Of a stretch of DNA of 33,903 nt, positions 8,450 through 16,365 are shown in pieces. Source of the stretch: an uncultured Lentisphaerota bacterium (GTDB lineage Bacteria > Verrucomicrobiota > Kiritimatiellia > RFP12 > UBA1067); contig ONWT01000046.1 of the NCBI GenBank assembly GCA_900321575.1, forward strand, positions 1-33,903, given 5' to 3'. How positions within the stretch are numbered: position 1 is the first letter of the stretch; the number at the start of each line of letters is the position of its first letter. Made by a program: the position numbers and the translations under genes. The notes under the pieces were generated by a model. That model saw nothing but the letters and a program-made list of their open reading frames with translations, was not told where the DNA came from and did not search any database.

Positions 8450-9748
8450 TCAGTGGCGGAAGCTGCGCTGGCCGGTAAAGACCATCGCCACTCCTGCGTC
8501 GTTGCAGCAGTCGATGACATCCCAATCGCGGATTGCGCCGCCGGGCTGGACTATCGAGGTGATACCTTCGCGGATGCCGACTTCTGCGCCGTCTCGGAAC
8601 GGGAAGAACGCGTCGGAGACCATCGCGCAACCGGGCAGGCCGCCCTTCTCGGCTTTGGTCTGCTCCATTATCTCGGCCTGCTTCTTCGCGCCGTCTTCCT
8701 CGCCGAACGCCAACCTGAGATCGTTGTAGGGTTTACGGTATTTCTCCCACGAAATCCAGTCCGCATGCTTCGTATAGGCCTTGTCGCGCGCAATCTCCGC
8801 CACGCCGACGCGATCCTGTTCGCCTGTGCCGATGCCGACAGTGGCGCCATCCTTGACGTAGAGCACGGAATTCGAAGTTACTCCCGCTTCGACCAGCCAG
8901 CCGAACACGAGGTCTTCGTATTCCTTCGCCGTGGGCAGACGGGCGATCTTGTGCTCTTCGTAGCGCACTTCGCCGGTCGCCTTGTCGGTGATCTTGCGGT
9001 TGCAGTAGGCAGGCATGAAATCTTCGCTCTTTCTGGCGTTCGCGCTGAACGATGTCTGCGCGACGATACCACCGTCGATGAGCGACTTGAAATCTATCAC
9101 GTGCTTCGCCACGAAATCGGTCAGGCGCGACATGTTGCGCACCCTGAACACGCGGAGATTCTTCTTCGTCGCGAAGAGGTCCATCACGCCGGGCTTGAAA
9201 TCGGGCGCGACCACCACCTCGGCGTAATTCTCGACGATGAGCTTGGCGGTCTCCATGTCGCATTCGCGGTTCAGCGCGATCGCGCCGCCGAACGCCGCCA
9301 GGCGGTCCGCCTTGTTAGCGCGGAAGTACGCCTCGGCCAAGGTCGACCCTGTCGCCACGCCGCACGGATTGTTGTGCTTTACGATGACGGCTGTCGGCTT
9401 CTCCATGAGATAGCGCAGAATGTTCAGCGCGTTATCGGTATCGGTCACGTTGGTCTTGCCCGGATGCTTGCCGCTCTGCAAAAGCTCGGGGACGGACGCG
9501 AGATACTGGCCCGCCTGCAGCATTTCGACATCGCCGAGCACGAGATTGCCGTTGACGAGGCGGTACAGCGCGGCCTCCTGGCCGGGATTCTCGCCGTAGC
9601 GCAAGCCCTTCTTCTCGCCGCCGATCTCCCACTGAACCTTCTCGTAGCGGAGAGTCTGGCGCGAATCGCCGTCGATGAACGAAATTTCCATAGCGGGCGC
9701 GAAGTGATCGGCCTCGATGGTCTTGTATGCTTCTTTCAGGTCTTTCAT
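8450..9748 (-). CDS. purH: AICAR transformylase, stand-alone (PurH C-terminal domain only)
   Basis: Transfers a formyl group from 10-formyl-tetrahydrofolate to AICAR to give FAICAR in purine synthesis. The 432-residue protein contains the complete transformylase domain: LRYGENPGQEAALY (49-62), the catalytic VKHNNPCGVA with Lys125-His126, RLAAFGGAIALNR, and the C-terminal SDAFFPFRDGAEVG, QPGGAIRDWDVI and FTGQRSFRH. The IMP cyclohydrolase (MGS-like) domain that usually makes up the first ~190 residues of PurH is absent; only about 45 residues precede LRYGENP. The last purine step must therefore be encoded elsewhere. A strong extended -10 lies 7 bases upstream of the ATG with no Shine-Dalgarno, implying a leaderless transcript in addition to read-through from rlmB. 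Confidence 0.93.
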   Translation of the reverse strand: MKDLKEAYKTIEADHFAPAMEISFIDGDSRQTLRYEKVQWEIGGEKKGLRYGENPGQEAALYRLVNGNLVLGDVEMLQAGQYLASVPELLQSGKHPGKTNVTDTDNALNILRYLMEKPTAVIVKHNNPCGVATGSTLAEAYFRANKADRLAAFGGAIALNRECDMETAKLIVENYAEVVVAPDFKPGVMDLFATKKNLRVFRVRNMSRLTDFVAKHVIDFKSLIDGGIVAQTSFSANARKSEDFMPAYCNRKITDKATGEVRYEEHKIARLPTAKEYEDLVFGWLVEAGVTSNSVLYVKDGATVGIGTGEQDRVGVAEIARDKAYTKHADWISWEKYRKPYNDLRLAFGEEDGAKKQAEIMEQTKAEKGGLPGCAMVSDAFFPFRDGAEVGIREGITSIVQPGGAIRDWDVIDCCNDAGVAMVFTGQRSFRH

Positions 9749-9755
9749 AAGTCGT

Positions 9756-9764
9756 ATTATACCA
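9756..9764 (-). promoter_or_regulatory. Extended -10 promoter of purH
   Basis: Reading the minus strand, TGG-TATAAT is followed by 7 bases and then the purH ATG. There is no Shine-Dalgarno and no convincing -35. The geometry puts the transcription start at or next to the start codon. Confidence 0.7.
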
Positions 9765-9774
9765 TAACTTGTTG

Positions 9775-10563
9775 TCAGCTTCTCTGCCTAAGTATTTCGT
9801 AAAGCGTCACGGCCGTCGCGACGCCCGCATTCAGCGACTCGAAGCCGCCCGGCATTGGCAGCTCGGCGATGAAGTCGCAATTCTCGCGCACGAGACGAGA
9901 TATGCCGCGCCCTTCGGCGCCTACCACGAGCCCGACGCGTCCCTTGAAATCTATCTTCGTGTAGGGCTTGGCGTCTTCGCCCCAATCGAGGCCGGTGAAC
10001 CACAACCCCGCATCCTTCAAATCCTTAATGGCGCGGACGAGATTCACGACATGCGCCACCTTTATATGCTCTGCGCCGCCCGCGGAAGCGCGAACCGCGG
10101 CCGGAGTTATTCCGCACGCCCTGTCCTCCGGAATCACCACTCCCGTGACCCCTACAGCGCACGCCGTGCGCAGTATGGACCCGACATTCTGCGGATCTTC
10201 AAGATGGTCAAGCACGACTACGAGCGAATTTTCGTCGTCTTGCGCGTCGCGCAGAAGTTCGTTGAAGTCGACATAAGGATAGCCCGTCGTCTTAAGCGCC
10301 ACTCCCTGGTGGTGGCCGAACCGCGTCAGCTTGTCCAGCTGGACGCGATCCATGGTGCGCACCACGATATGGCGCTCGCGGGCCTCGTCGCGGATGCGGC
10401 GTATCTGGTCGTCCTCGTCGGGAAAAGGCGGGGGCAGCACGATTTCGCTCGCGGTGCGGCGACCCGCAGCGAGAGCCTCTTCGACGGGGTTTCGCCCGAA
10501 GAGCCATTCGCCGCCGGTCACCAGTTCGCGCGGCCCCTTGTGGTGGTTGGCGCCCTGCTTCAT
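9775..10563 (-). CDS. rlmB: SpoU-family rRNA 2'-O-methyltransferase, probably 23S G2251 (RlmB)
   Basis: SAM-dependent ribose methyltransferase of the SPOUT superfamily; RlmB modifies Gm2251 in the 23S rRNA P-loop. The 262-residue protein has an N-terminal substrate-binding domain with the family opening GGEWLFGRNPVEEAL (17-31). The knotted SpoU domain follows, with motif 1 Asn126...Arg132 (DPQNVGSILRTA), motif 2 LVVGAEGRGISRL (212-224) and motif 3 LPMPGGFESLNAGVA (235-249). A TrmH-like relative cannot be fully excluded, but the N-terminal domain favours RlmB. The start ATG shares one base with the fucO stop (TGATG). The G-N-A-G-V-A-T variant of motif 3 departs slightly from the usual SLNVSVA. 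Confidence 0.9.
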   Translation of the reverse strand: MKQGANHHKGPRELVTGGEWLFGRNPVEEALAAGRRTASEIVLPPPFPDEDDQIRRIRDEARERHIVVRTMDRVQLDKLTRFGHHQGVALKTTGYPYVDFNELLRDAQDDENSLVVVLDHLEDPQNVGSILRTACAVGVTGVVIPEDRACGITPAAVRASAGGAEHIKVAHVVNLVRAIKDLKDAGLWFTGLDWGEDAKPYTKIDFKGRVGLVVGAEGRGISRLVRENCDFIAELPMPGGFESLNAGVATAVTLYEILRQRS

Positions 10564-11711
10564 CACACGAGCGAGAGGTAGAGCCTGGCGATGTCTTTCA
10601 CGGTGCAATCGCGCGGATTGCCGGGCCTGCACGCATCGGCGTAGGCCGACTCGGAGAGGAATTTCACATCCTCCTTCTTCAGCACGCCTTTGAGGTCCGC
10701 GGGAATGCCCACATCCTTCGACAGCTTCTCGACGGCCGAAATCGCGGCCTGCCGATATTCCTGCACGGACATTTCGTCCACGCCCTTCACGCCCATCGCG
10801 CGTGCGATTTCGCGATATTTCGTCCCCGTCTTGGAGGCGTTGAACTTCATCGCCACGGGCAGAAGAATCGCGCAAGCCTTGCCGTGCGGCATGTCGTAGA
10901 GCGCCGAAAGGCCGTGGGCCATCGCGTGATCTATGCCGAGACCGACGTTGGAGAAGCCCATGCCTGCGATATACTGCCCGAGAGCCATGCCTTCGCGCCC
11001 CTTCGGCTTGTTGGCCACGGCGTCTCTCAGCGACTGGGAAATCAGGCGTATCGCCTCAAGGTGCAGCATGTCGGTCATGCGGCACGCGCCCTTCGTGATA
11101 TAGCCTTCGATGGCGTGCGTAAGAGCGTCCATCCCGGTAAACGCCGTGAGCCCCTTTGGCATGGACGACATCATATCCGGATCGACAAACGCCACGACCG
11201 GAATGTCGTGGGGGTCTACGCACACGAACTTGCGCTTCTTTTCGACATCAGTGATGACATAGTTTATCGTCACCTCCGCAGCGGTTCCGGCCGTGGTGGG
11301 AACCGCGAGAATCGGCACGGACGGCTTCGTCGTCGGCGCGACGCCCTCCAACGAGCGGACATCCGCAAACTTGGGATTGGCGATGATTATGCCGACCGCC
11401 TTTGCGGTATCCATAGCCGAACCGCCGCCGATGGCGATTATCGAATCGGCTTTCGCCTTCTTGAAGGCCTTGACGCCGTTCTTCACGTTCTCGATCGTCG
11501 GATTGGCCTTTATGTCGGAGTAGACTTCATACGCGACCTTTGCTCCGTCAAGTATCTTCGTGACCTTGGCGGAAACACCGAACTTGATCAGATCGGGGTC
11601 GGTGAACACGATAGGCTTCTTGAGTCCTCTGGCCGACAGCTCCGCGACAATCGACTCGACCGCGCCCGAGCCATGGTATGACGTTTCGTTGAGAATAATT
11701 CTTGTAGGCAT
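10563..11711 (-). CDS. fucO: Lactaldehyde reductase / iron-dependent alcohol dehydrogenase (FucO-like)
   Basis: Group III Fe-dependent dehydrogenase that reduces L-lactaldehyde to 1,2-propanediol with NADH, the fermentative end step of fucose and rhamnose catabolism. The 382-residue protein matches the E. coli FucO pattern along its whole length: IAIGGGS (92-98), FADVRSLEG (115-123), PTTAGTAAEVTINYVITD (138-155) and KFVCVDPHDIP (161-171). Expected metal ligands are present at Asp195, His199, His262 and His276. ATG 11711 is chosen because AAGGAG lies 5 bases before it; an in-frame GTG six bases upstream would bury that site. Gene context gives no sugar-degradation partner, so other aldehyde substrates remain possible. 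Confidence 0.92.
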   Translation of the reverse strand: MPTRIILNETSYHGSGAVESIVAELSARGLKKPIVFTDPDLIKFGVSAKVTKILDGAKVAYEVYSDIKANPTIENVKNGVKAFKKAKADSIIAIGGGSAMDTAKAVGIIIANPKFADVRSLEGVAPTTKPSVPILAVPTTAGTAAEVTINYVITDVEKKRKFVCVDPHDIPVVAFVDPDMMSSMPKGLTAFTGMDALTHAIEGYITKGACRMTDMLHLEAIRLISQSLRDAVANKPKGREGMALGQYIAGMGFSNVGLGIDHAMAHGLSALYDMPHGKACAILLPVAMKFNASKTGTKYREIARAMGVKGVDEMSVQEYRQAAISAVEKLSKDVGIPADLKGVLKKEDVKFLSESAYADACRPGNPRDCTVKDIARLYLSLV

Positions 11712-11734
11712 AATCACTCCTTGCTTGTCTTTGT

Positions 11735-11743
11735 ATTATATCA
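11735..11743 (-). promoter_or_regulatory. Extended -10 promoter of fucO
   Basis: Minus strand TGA-TATAAT, 23 bases before the fucO ATG. The leader contains a proper Shine-Dalgarno, AAGGAG. No recognisable -35 is found at 16-18 bases; that region is instead occupied by a GC-rich palindrome. Confidence 0.7.
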
Positions 11744-11748
11744 AATTT

Positions 11749-11758
11749 GGCGGCCGCC
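11749..11758. promoter_or_regulatory. 10-bp perfect palindrome in the fucO promoter, possible operator
   Basis: GGCGGCCGCC is self-complementary and sits 8 bases upstream of the fucO -10 box, where RNA polymerase would contact the spacer or -35. It could be a repressor or activator site. Such GC-rich palindromes also occur by chance in a genome of this composition, so this is tentative. Confidence 0.25.
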
Positions 11759-11787
11759 GAGGCGCGGAATTTTCCGTTTCTCCCCTC

Positions 11788-13662
11788 TCAGCATTTTACC
11801 GGCACCAGCCGCACATCGCCCCAGCCGCACGGCAAAGCGAATATGACGGTATTCCCCTCGCGCTTCTTGTCGCCGCGCATCAAGGGCTTGAGCGAATCGA
11901 ACGAAAATCCCTGCGGCAGCTCCACACCAAGCCCCGCAGACGCGAAGACCTCTTTAAGTTCGTCGCTCCAGCCTTGCGCCGCCAAGCCGAGGCTCTCGGC
12001 GAGCTTGGCCTCTTCGACGCAGCCGATCGCCACGGCCTCGCCGTGGGAGATCGTGTAACCGGTCGCCGACTCTACCGCATGCGCGACAGTGTGCCCGCAA
12101 TTGAGTTTTGCGCGCTCGCCCGTCTTTTCCAGCGGGTCTTGCATGACTACAGACACCTTCACGGCGACATTCCGCCTTATCTCCTCCGCCGAAGGCACCC
12201 CGCCATTCGCGGTATACGCCTTTTCGCCCCCGATTATCGCGTGTTTGATCATCTCCGCGCGTCCGCTGCGAAGTTCGCGTTCTGGCAAAGTGCGCAGAAA
12301 GCCGACATCCATAACGACCTTTCGCGGCGGATGAAACGCGCCGGCCAGATTCTTGCCCTCGGGCAGATCGCACGCAGTCTTGCCGCCGTAAGAAGCGTCC
12401 ACCATCGAAAGCAGCGTCGTCGGCACATTTATCCAGTCGATTCCGCGCATGAACGTCGCCGCGGCGAATCCCACAAGATCGCCCGTGACACCTCCGCCTA
12501 TCGCAGTCACGCAGTCTTTGCGGCCGAGCCCCGCCTTGGCGAACGCACTCCACAGCATGGCGACTGTTTCGATCGTCTTGTGGCTTTCGCCGGACGGCAC
12601 CACGCAAATCGCCCGTTTCGCCAGCTCCGGATACAGCCGTGCGACATTGGCGTCTATCACGATATTGGGCAGCCCTTCGCCGCCGCCGACCGGGCGATAC
12701 TCCATGCCGCTCTCGTCGGCCAGCATGGCGTCGAGGACTGCGAACGCGGTCAGCGCCTCCGCCACGGGAACGGCGCGCCGCGCTATGCACGGGTCGTGCC
12801 TGCCGCGAATCTGCAGCTCTACCGGAGTCATCGTCGACAGGTCGACGCTCTGCTGCGTCTTGTATATCGACGGGGTCGGCTTCATCGCCAGCCTGAACTC
12901 GATGGGCATTCCGCTCGTCATGCCGCCGAGTATTCCGCCGTGGCGGTTGCCCAGCGTGACGACGCGCCCGTTCTCCACGGCAAACGCGTCATTGTTCTCG
13001 CTGCCTCGCAGAGCGGCGCTCCTGAAGCCGTTGCCGAACTCCACTCCCTTTACGCCGGGAATGCCGAATATCGCCTGCGCGATGGCCCCGTCGAGGCCGT
13101 CGAACATCGCTCCGCCGATACCCGGCGGCAAACCGGTGACCGAAACAGAAATGACGCCGCCCACGGAGTCGCCCTCGGCCTTCGCCGCAAGTATCGCCTC
13201 GTCGCTCACATCGGCCTTCGCCGAGACGCCTACTCCGCGCCGCTTGAGCTCCTGCAGACACAGCGCCCCCGCGATACACATCGCGGCGGTCATGCGTCCG
13301 GAATTCGCTCCGCCCCCGGGCGCAATGCTTCCCGTCTTGACCCAATGCGGAAAATCGGCGTGCCCTGGACGGGGGACGCTCTTTTCGTAGTCGCCGCTTC
13401 GCGTGTCTGTATTGCGTATGATCGCCTCTATCGCCGCGCCTGTCGTCACCCCGTCCGCGAGACCTGCGACGAACTCGGGCTCGTCCGGTTCCCTCCGCGC
13501 AGTGGACATCGCGTCCCTCCCGGGTGCGCGACGCTCCATGAAGGCGCGAAGCGCCGCAAAGTCTACCGCGATCCCCGAAGGGAACCCCTCCAGCCGCATG
13601 CCGATCTTCGGCGCATGCGATTCGCCGTAGACTTCAAGCTTGAGGCGCCTGCCGATTTTCAT
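11788..13662 (-). CDS. Fused chorismate synthase / 3-dehydroquinate synthase (AroC-AroB)
   Basis: Two shikimate-pathway enzymes in one 624-residue frame. Residues 1 to about 316 are chorismate synthase (EPSP to chorismate, needs reduced FMN): YGESHAPKIG (12-21), PRPGHADFPHW (97-107), SGRMTA (121-126) and RGRHDPCIARRAVPVAEA (286-303). Residues about 320-624 are 3-dehydroquinate synthase (DAHP to DHQ, NAD and zinc): PSGESHKTIET (356-366), IGGGVTGDLVGFAAATF (388-404), PTTLLSMVDASYGGKTA (414-430), ligands Glu470, His524 and His540. The AroB part lacks the first ~35 residues of the usual N-terminal NAD subdomain, and both that subdomain and the C-terminus are shortened. AAGGA 7 bases upstream supports ATG 13662. 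It follows the rubredoxin gene by 13 bases. Confidence 0.92.
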   Translation of the reverse strand: MKIGRRLKLEVYGESHAPKIGMRLEGFPSGIAVDFAALRAFMERRAPGRDAMSTARREPDEPEFVAGLADGVTTGAAIEAIIRNTDTRSGDYEKSVPRPGHADFPHWVKTGSIAPGGGANSGRMTAAMCIAGALCLQELKRRGVGVSAKADVSDEAILAAKAEGDSVGGVISVSVTGLPPGIGGAMFDGLDGAIAQAIFGIPGVKGVEFGNGFRSAALRGSENNDAFAVENGRVVTLGNRHGGILGGMTSGMPIEFRLAMKPTPSIYKTQQSVDLSTMTPVELQIRGRHDPCIARRAVPVAEALTAFAVLDAMLADESGMEYRPVGGGEGLPNIVIDANVARLYPELAKRAICVVPSGESHKTIETVAMLWSAFAKAGLGRKDCVTAIGGGVTGDLVGFAAATFMRGIDWINVPTTLLSMVDASYGGKTACDLPEGKNLAGAFHPPRKVVMDVGFLRTLPERELRSGRAEMIKHAIIGGEKAYTANGGVPSAEEIRRNVAVKVSVVMQDPLEKTGERAKLNCGHTVAHAVESATGYTISHGEAVAIGCVEEAKLAESLGLAAQGWSDELKEVFASAGLGVELPQGFSFDSLKPLMRGDKKREGNTVIFALPCGWGDVRLVPVKC

Positions 13663-13675
13663 GGAACAGTCCTTT

Positions 13676-14305
13676 TCAAGCCTCTTCCACGAACTCCGAG
13701 CCGGGATGCTTGCATAGCGGACACAAATAATCGGCCGGAGGCTGGCCTTCGCCTTCGTAGACATAACCGCAAATGGGACAAATCCATCTCTTCGGTGCGC
13801 CTGGCGCGGCAGGCGCGATCTGCGGTTTCGGTTTGACGTTCTCCTGATAGTAGTCGTATGTCATGGTCGGCTCGTCCGACAACGTCTGCGCCTCGGTGAC
13901 CGCGCAGATGAACATACCGTGGGTGCCGAGATCGACATAGCTCTCGACGGCAAGCGAGAAGAAACTGTTCGAGTGGCGCGAAACGACCACAAGACCGTTC
14001 GCCGAGCGCGTGAACGCCGCGCCGTCGAACTTGTCGGTGTCGCGTCCGCTCCTGAAGCCGAAGTTCTCGAACACCGAAAACGGAGCGCTCTGCGAAAGCG
14101 TGCAGACGTTCATCTTGCCTGTCGCGCGGATCGTGTCGTGGGTATAGTTCGCCTTGTTGATGGTGACGGCGAGCCGCGGCGGTTCGCCGGTGACTTGCAC
14201 TACAGTGTTGCAAATCATGCCGTTGTCGCGCTTTCCGTCGCTGGTAGTGACGACATAAAGCCCATAGCCGATTTTGAAAAGAGATTTGTTGTCTACAATT
14301 GCCAT
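13676..14305 (-). CDS. Flavin reductase-rubredoxin fusion (high-molecular-weight rubredoxin type)
   Basis: Small redox protein that joins an FMN-binding flavin-reductase-like domain to a C-terminal rubredoxin. Residues about 1-155 match the flavin-reductase fold (FKIGYGLYVVTT near the start, DGKRDNGMICNTVVQVT, and a GTHGMFICAV strand). After an Ala/Pro linker, the last ~40 residues are rubredoxin with two iron-ligand pairs, WICPICGYVYEG and LCPLCKHPGSEF. Related proteins in anaerobes pass electrons from NAD(P)H-rubredoxin oxidoreductase to flavodiiron proteins for oxygen or NO detoxification; that role here is inferred. AGGAGG lies 8 bases before the ATG. It is first in a two-gene unit with aroC-aroB; reduced flavin supply for chorismate synthase is an attractive but unproven link. 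Confidence 0.9.
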   Translation of the reverse strand: MAIVDNKSLFKIGYGLYVVTTSDGKRDNGMICNTVVQVTGEPPRLAVTINKANYTHDTIRATGKMNVCTLSQSAPFSVFENFGFRSGRDTDKFDGAAFTRSANGLVVVSRHSNSFFSLAVESYVDLGTHGMFICAVTEAQTLSDEPTMTYDYYQENVKPKPQIAPAAPGAPKRWICPICGYVYEGEGQPPADYLCPLCKHPGSEFVEEA

Positions 14306-14331
14306 AGTGCAACCTCCTGATATTTTGTGGA

Positions 14332-14361
14332 ATTATACCCAAATATCCCCAATCTAGTCAA
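14332..14361 (-). promoter_or_regulatory. -35/-10 promoter of the flavin reductase-rubredoxin gene
   Basis: Minus strand TTGACT (14361-14356), an 18-base spacer, then TATAAT (14337-14332). This is the one promoter in the window with a recognisable -35 and without the TGn extension (GGG instead). The leader is 26 bases with a strong AGGAGG. A 7-base direct repeat, AGCAAGC on the plus strand at 14361-14367 and 14370-14376, borders the -35. Bases 14306-14391 otherwise hold no gene and no evident terminator for fcl. Confidence 0.75.
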
Positions 14362-14391
14362 GCAAGCCCAGCAAGCTTCTCGCAAGTGGCG

Positions 14392-15339
14392 CTAGAGTCT
14401 CACAGCACCCGTGGCGACTTCGTCACGGTAGGCCGCGACAGTGCGGGCGAGACCTTCCTTCAGAGCGATCTTGCTGCGCCAGCCGAGGGAGCGTATCAGC
14501 GCGGTGTCGCACAGTTTTCGCGGGGTGCCGTCCGGCTTTGTCGCGTCCCAAACTATTTCCGCCGTGGAGCCTGTAGCCTCGCGGACGAGCTCAGCAAGAT
14601 GGCGAATCGTGACCTCTTCGCCGCTGCCGACATTCATCAAATCGGGCGGATTGTCGAGTTCAAGCGAAAACAGACAGGCCGAAGCGAGGTCGTCCACATG
14701 CAGAAATTCGCGTATCGCCGAGCCAGTTCCCCACAGTTCGACGCGGTTTTCGCCAAGATTCCGCGCATTTTCGAATTTTCTGATCAGTGTCGGCAGGACG
14801 TGTCCATGCACGATATCATAATTGTCGCCGGGCCCGTAAAGGTTGGTCGGCATCAGCGAGTGATAGACGAGACCCCTTTCGCGGCGCAAAAATTCGCAGA
14901 GTTTCAAGCCGGAAATCTTGGCGAGCGCATAGCCCTCGTTGGTCTTTTCGAGTTCGCTTGTCAGCAGGGCCGATTCGGGAATCGGCTGCGGAGCGAGGCG
15001 CGGGTATATGCATGTAGACCCCAAAAAGAGCAGTCTCTCCACGCCCGCTTCGGCCGCCGCCCAAACGGTATTCATCGCGATCATCTCGTTTTCGTAGAGA
15101 AACAGCGAATTGGCGGACGAATTGGCGCCGATTCCGCCGACTCTCGCAGCCGCGATCACGGCGACTTCCGGCTTTTCCGCCTCATAGAATTCGCGCACGG
15201 CCTTCGCATCGAGGAGGTCGAGTTCGGCGTGGGTTCGAGTGACGATATTGCCGAAGCCTGCCGCCTTGAGAGCGCGGCAGACGGCAGAGCCGACCATGCC
15301 GCGATGTCCGGCGACGTAGATTTTTGCATCTTTGCGCAT
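14392..15339 (-). CDS. fcl: GDP-L-fucose synthase
   Basis: NADPH-dependent 3,5-epimerase/4-reductase that turns GDP-4-keto-6-deoxy-mannose into GDP-L-fucose. In the 315-residue protein the extended-SDR features are the nucleotide loop GHRGMVGSA (about 11-19), the family strand GSTCIYP, and the catalytic YALAK with the upstream Ser/Thr. The LMPTNLYGPGDNYD segment is also typical. ATG 15339 starts two bases after the gmd stop; longer in-frame starts would run inside gmd and are rejected. With gmd it completes the pathway from GDP-mannose, so the cell can make activated fucose for capsule, LPS or glycoprotein. No fucosyltransferase is seen in the window. Confidence 0.95.
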   Translation of the reverse strand: MRKDAKIYVAGHRGMVGSAVCRALKAAGFGNIVTRTHAELDLLDAKAVREFYEAEKPEVAVIAAARVGGIGANSSANSLFLYENEMIAMNTVWAAAEAGVERLLFLGSTCIYPRLAPQPIPESALLTSELEKTNEGYALAKISGLKLCEFLRRERGLVYHSLMPTNLYGPGDNYDIVHGHVLPTLIRKFENARNLGENRVELWGTGSAIREFLHVDDLASACLFSLELDNPPDLMNVGSGEEVTIRHLAELVREATGSTAEIVWDATKPDGTPRKLCDTALIRSLGWRSKIALKEGLARTVAAYRDEVATGAVRL

Positions 15340-15341
15340 TG

Positions 15342-16361
15342 TCAGACCCTCTCGCCGGCCTCTTTGAAACGGCGCTCCTGCTCGGCCAACGCCAAGTCGG
15401 ACTCCACCATCAGCTTCACGAGCTCCTTGAAGCGCACTTTGGGCTCCCAACCGAGCACGCGCTTCGCCTTGGACGCGTCGCCGAGCAGCTGATCGACTTC
15501 AGTCGGGCGCGCATAGCGCGAGTCGTATTCGACATATTTTCGCCAGTCGAGCCCGACTTGGCCAAACGCCTCTTCGAGGAATTCCTTGACGGAATGCATC
15601 TCGCCCGTGGCGAGAACGAAGTCGTCCGGCTTGTCTTGCTGGAGTATCCGCCACATGCCTTCGACGTAATCCGCCGCATAGCCCCAGTCGCGCAGAGCCT
15701 CGATGTTGCCCATATAGAGCTTGTCCTGAAGGCCCGTCTTTATGCGCCCCACCGCACGCGTGATCTTTCTAGTCACGAACGTCTCGCCGCGGCGAGGAGA
15801 TTCGTGGTTGAAGAGAATGCCGTTGGCCGCGAAGATTCCGTACGCCTCGCGGTAGTTGCGGCACGCCCAATAGGCGTAGAGCTTCGCCACGGCATACGGC
15901 GAGCGCGGATAGAACGGCGTCGTCTCCTTCTGCGGCACCTCCTGCACAAGACCGAAGAGTTCGCTTGTCGAGGCCTGGTAGAATCTGGTCTTCTCCGTGC
16001 GGCCCGTGAGGCGTATCGCCTCCAGAAGCCTCATCGCGCCGAGCGCGTCGACATCGCCCGTGAACTCGGGCGAATCGAACGAAACGCGCACATGGCTCTG
16101 CGCGGCAAGGTTGTATATCTCGTCGGGCTGTATCTCGTAGACGAGGCGGATGAGGTTGGGCCCGTCGCCAAGATCGCCGTAGTGCAGAAACAGCGTTCTG
16201 CCGTTTACGTGCGGATCCTGGTAGAGATGGTCGATTCGGCCAGTGTTGAAGGTGCTCGCCCTGCGGATCAATCCGTGCACCTCGTAGCCCTTCGACAGCA
16301 GAAGCTCCGCGAGGTAGCTCCCGTCCTGTCCGGTGATTCCGGTTATGAACGCTTTCTTCAT
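15342..16361 (-). CDS. gmd: GDP-mannose 4,6-dehydratase
   Basis: Extended SDR that converts GDP-D-mannose to GDP-4-keto-6-deoxy-D-mannose. The 339-residue protein has the NADP loop [14 protein letters not shown] (8-21), an Arg-rich cofactor stretch [16 protein letters not shown] (35-50), the ASTSELFG strand with the catalytic Thr/Ser-Glu, and [10 protein letters not shown] carrying Tyr-x3-Lys. [17 protein letters not shown] and [13 protein letters not shown] are hallmark family motifs. It lies four bases downstream of the Lnt-GH20 stop with only a weak purine-rich stretch for ribosome binding, so translation may depend on the upstream gene. Directly followed by fcl. Confidence 0.97.
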   Translation of the reverse strand: MKKAFITGITGQDGSYLAELLLSKGYEVHGLIRRASTFNTGRIDHLYQDPHVNGRTLFLHYGDLGDGPNLIRLVYEIQPDEIYNLAAQSHVRVSFDSPEFTGDVDALGAMRLLEAIRLTGRTEKTRFYQASTSELFGLVQEVPQKETTPFYPRSPYAVAKLYAYWACRNYREAYGIFAANGILFNHESPRRGETFVTRKITRAVGRIKTGLQDKLYMGNIEALRDWGYAADYVEGMWRILQQDKPDDFVLATGEMHSVKEFLEEAFGQVGLDWRKYVEYDSRYARPTEVDQLLGDASKAKRVLGWEPKVRFKELVKLMVESDLALAEQERRFKEAGERV

Positions 16362-16365
16362 ATTC

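Noticed and set aside
7469-9802. 777-codon open frame on the plus strand
   Set aside because: It lies opposite serA and purH, which have full family motifs. The translation is rich in His, Arg, Ala and Gly, as expected of an antisense frame in GC-rich DNA.
11560-13836. 758-codon open frame on the plus strand
   Set aside because: Antisense shadow of aroC-aroB and the end of the rubredoxin gene; Arg/His-rich and without motifs.
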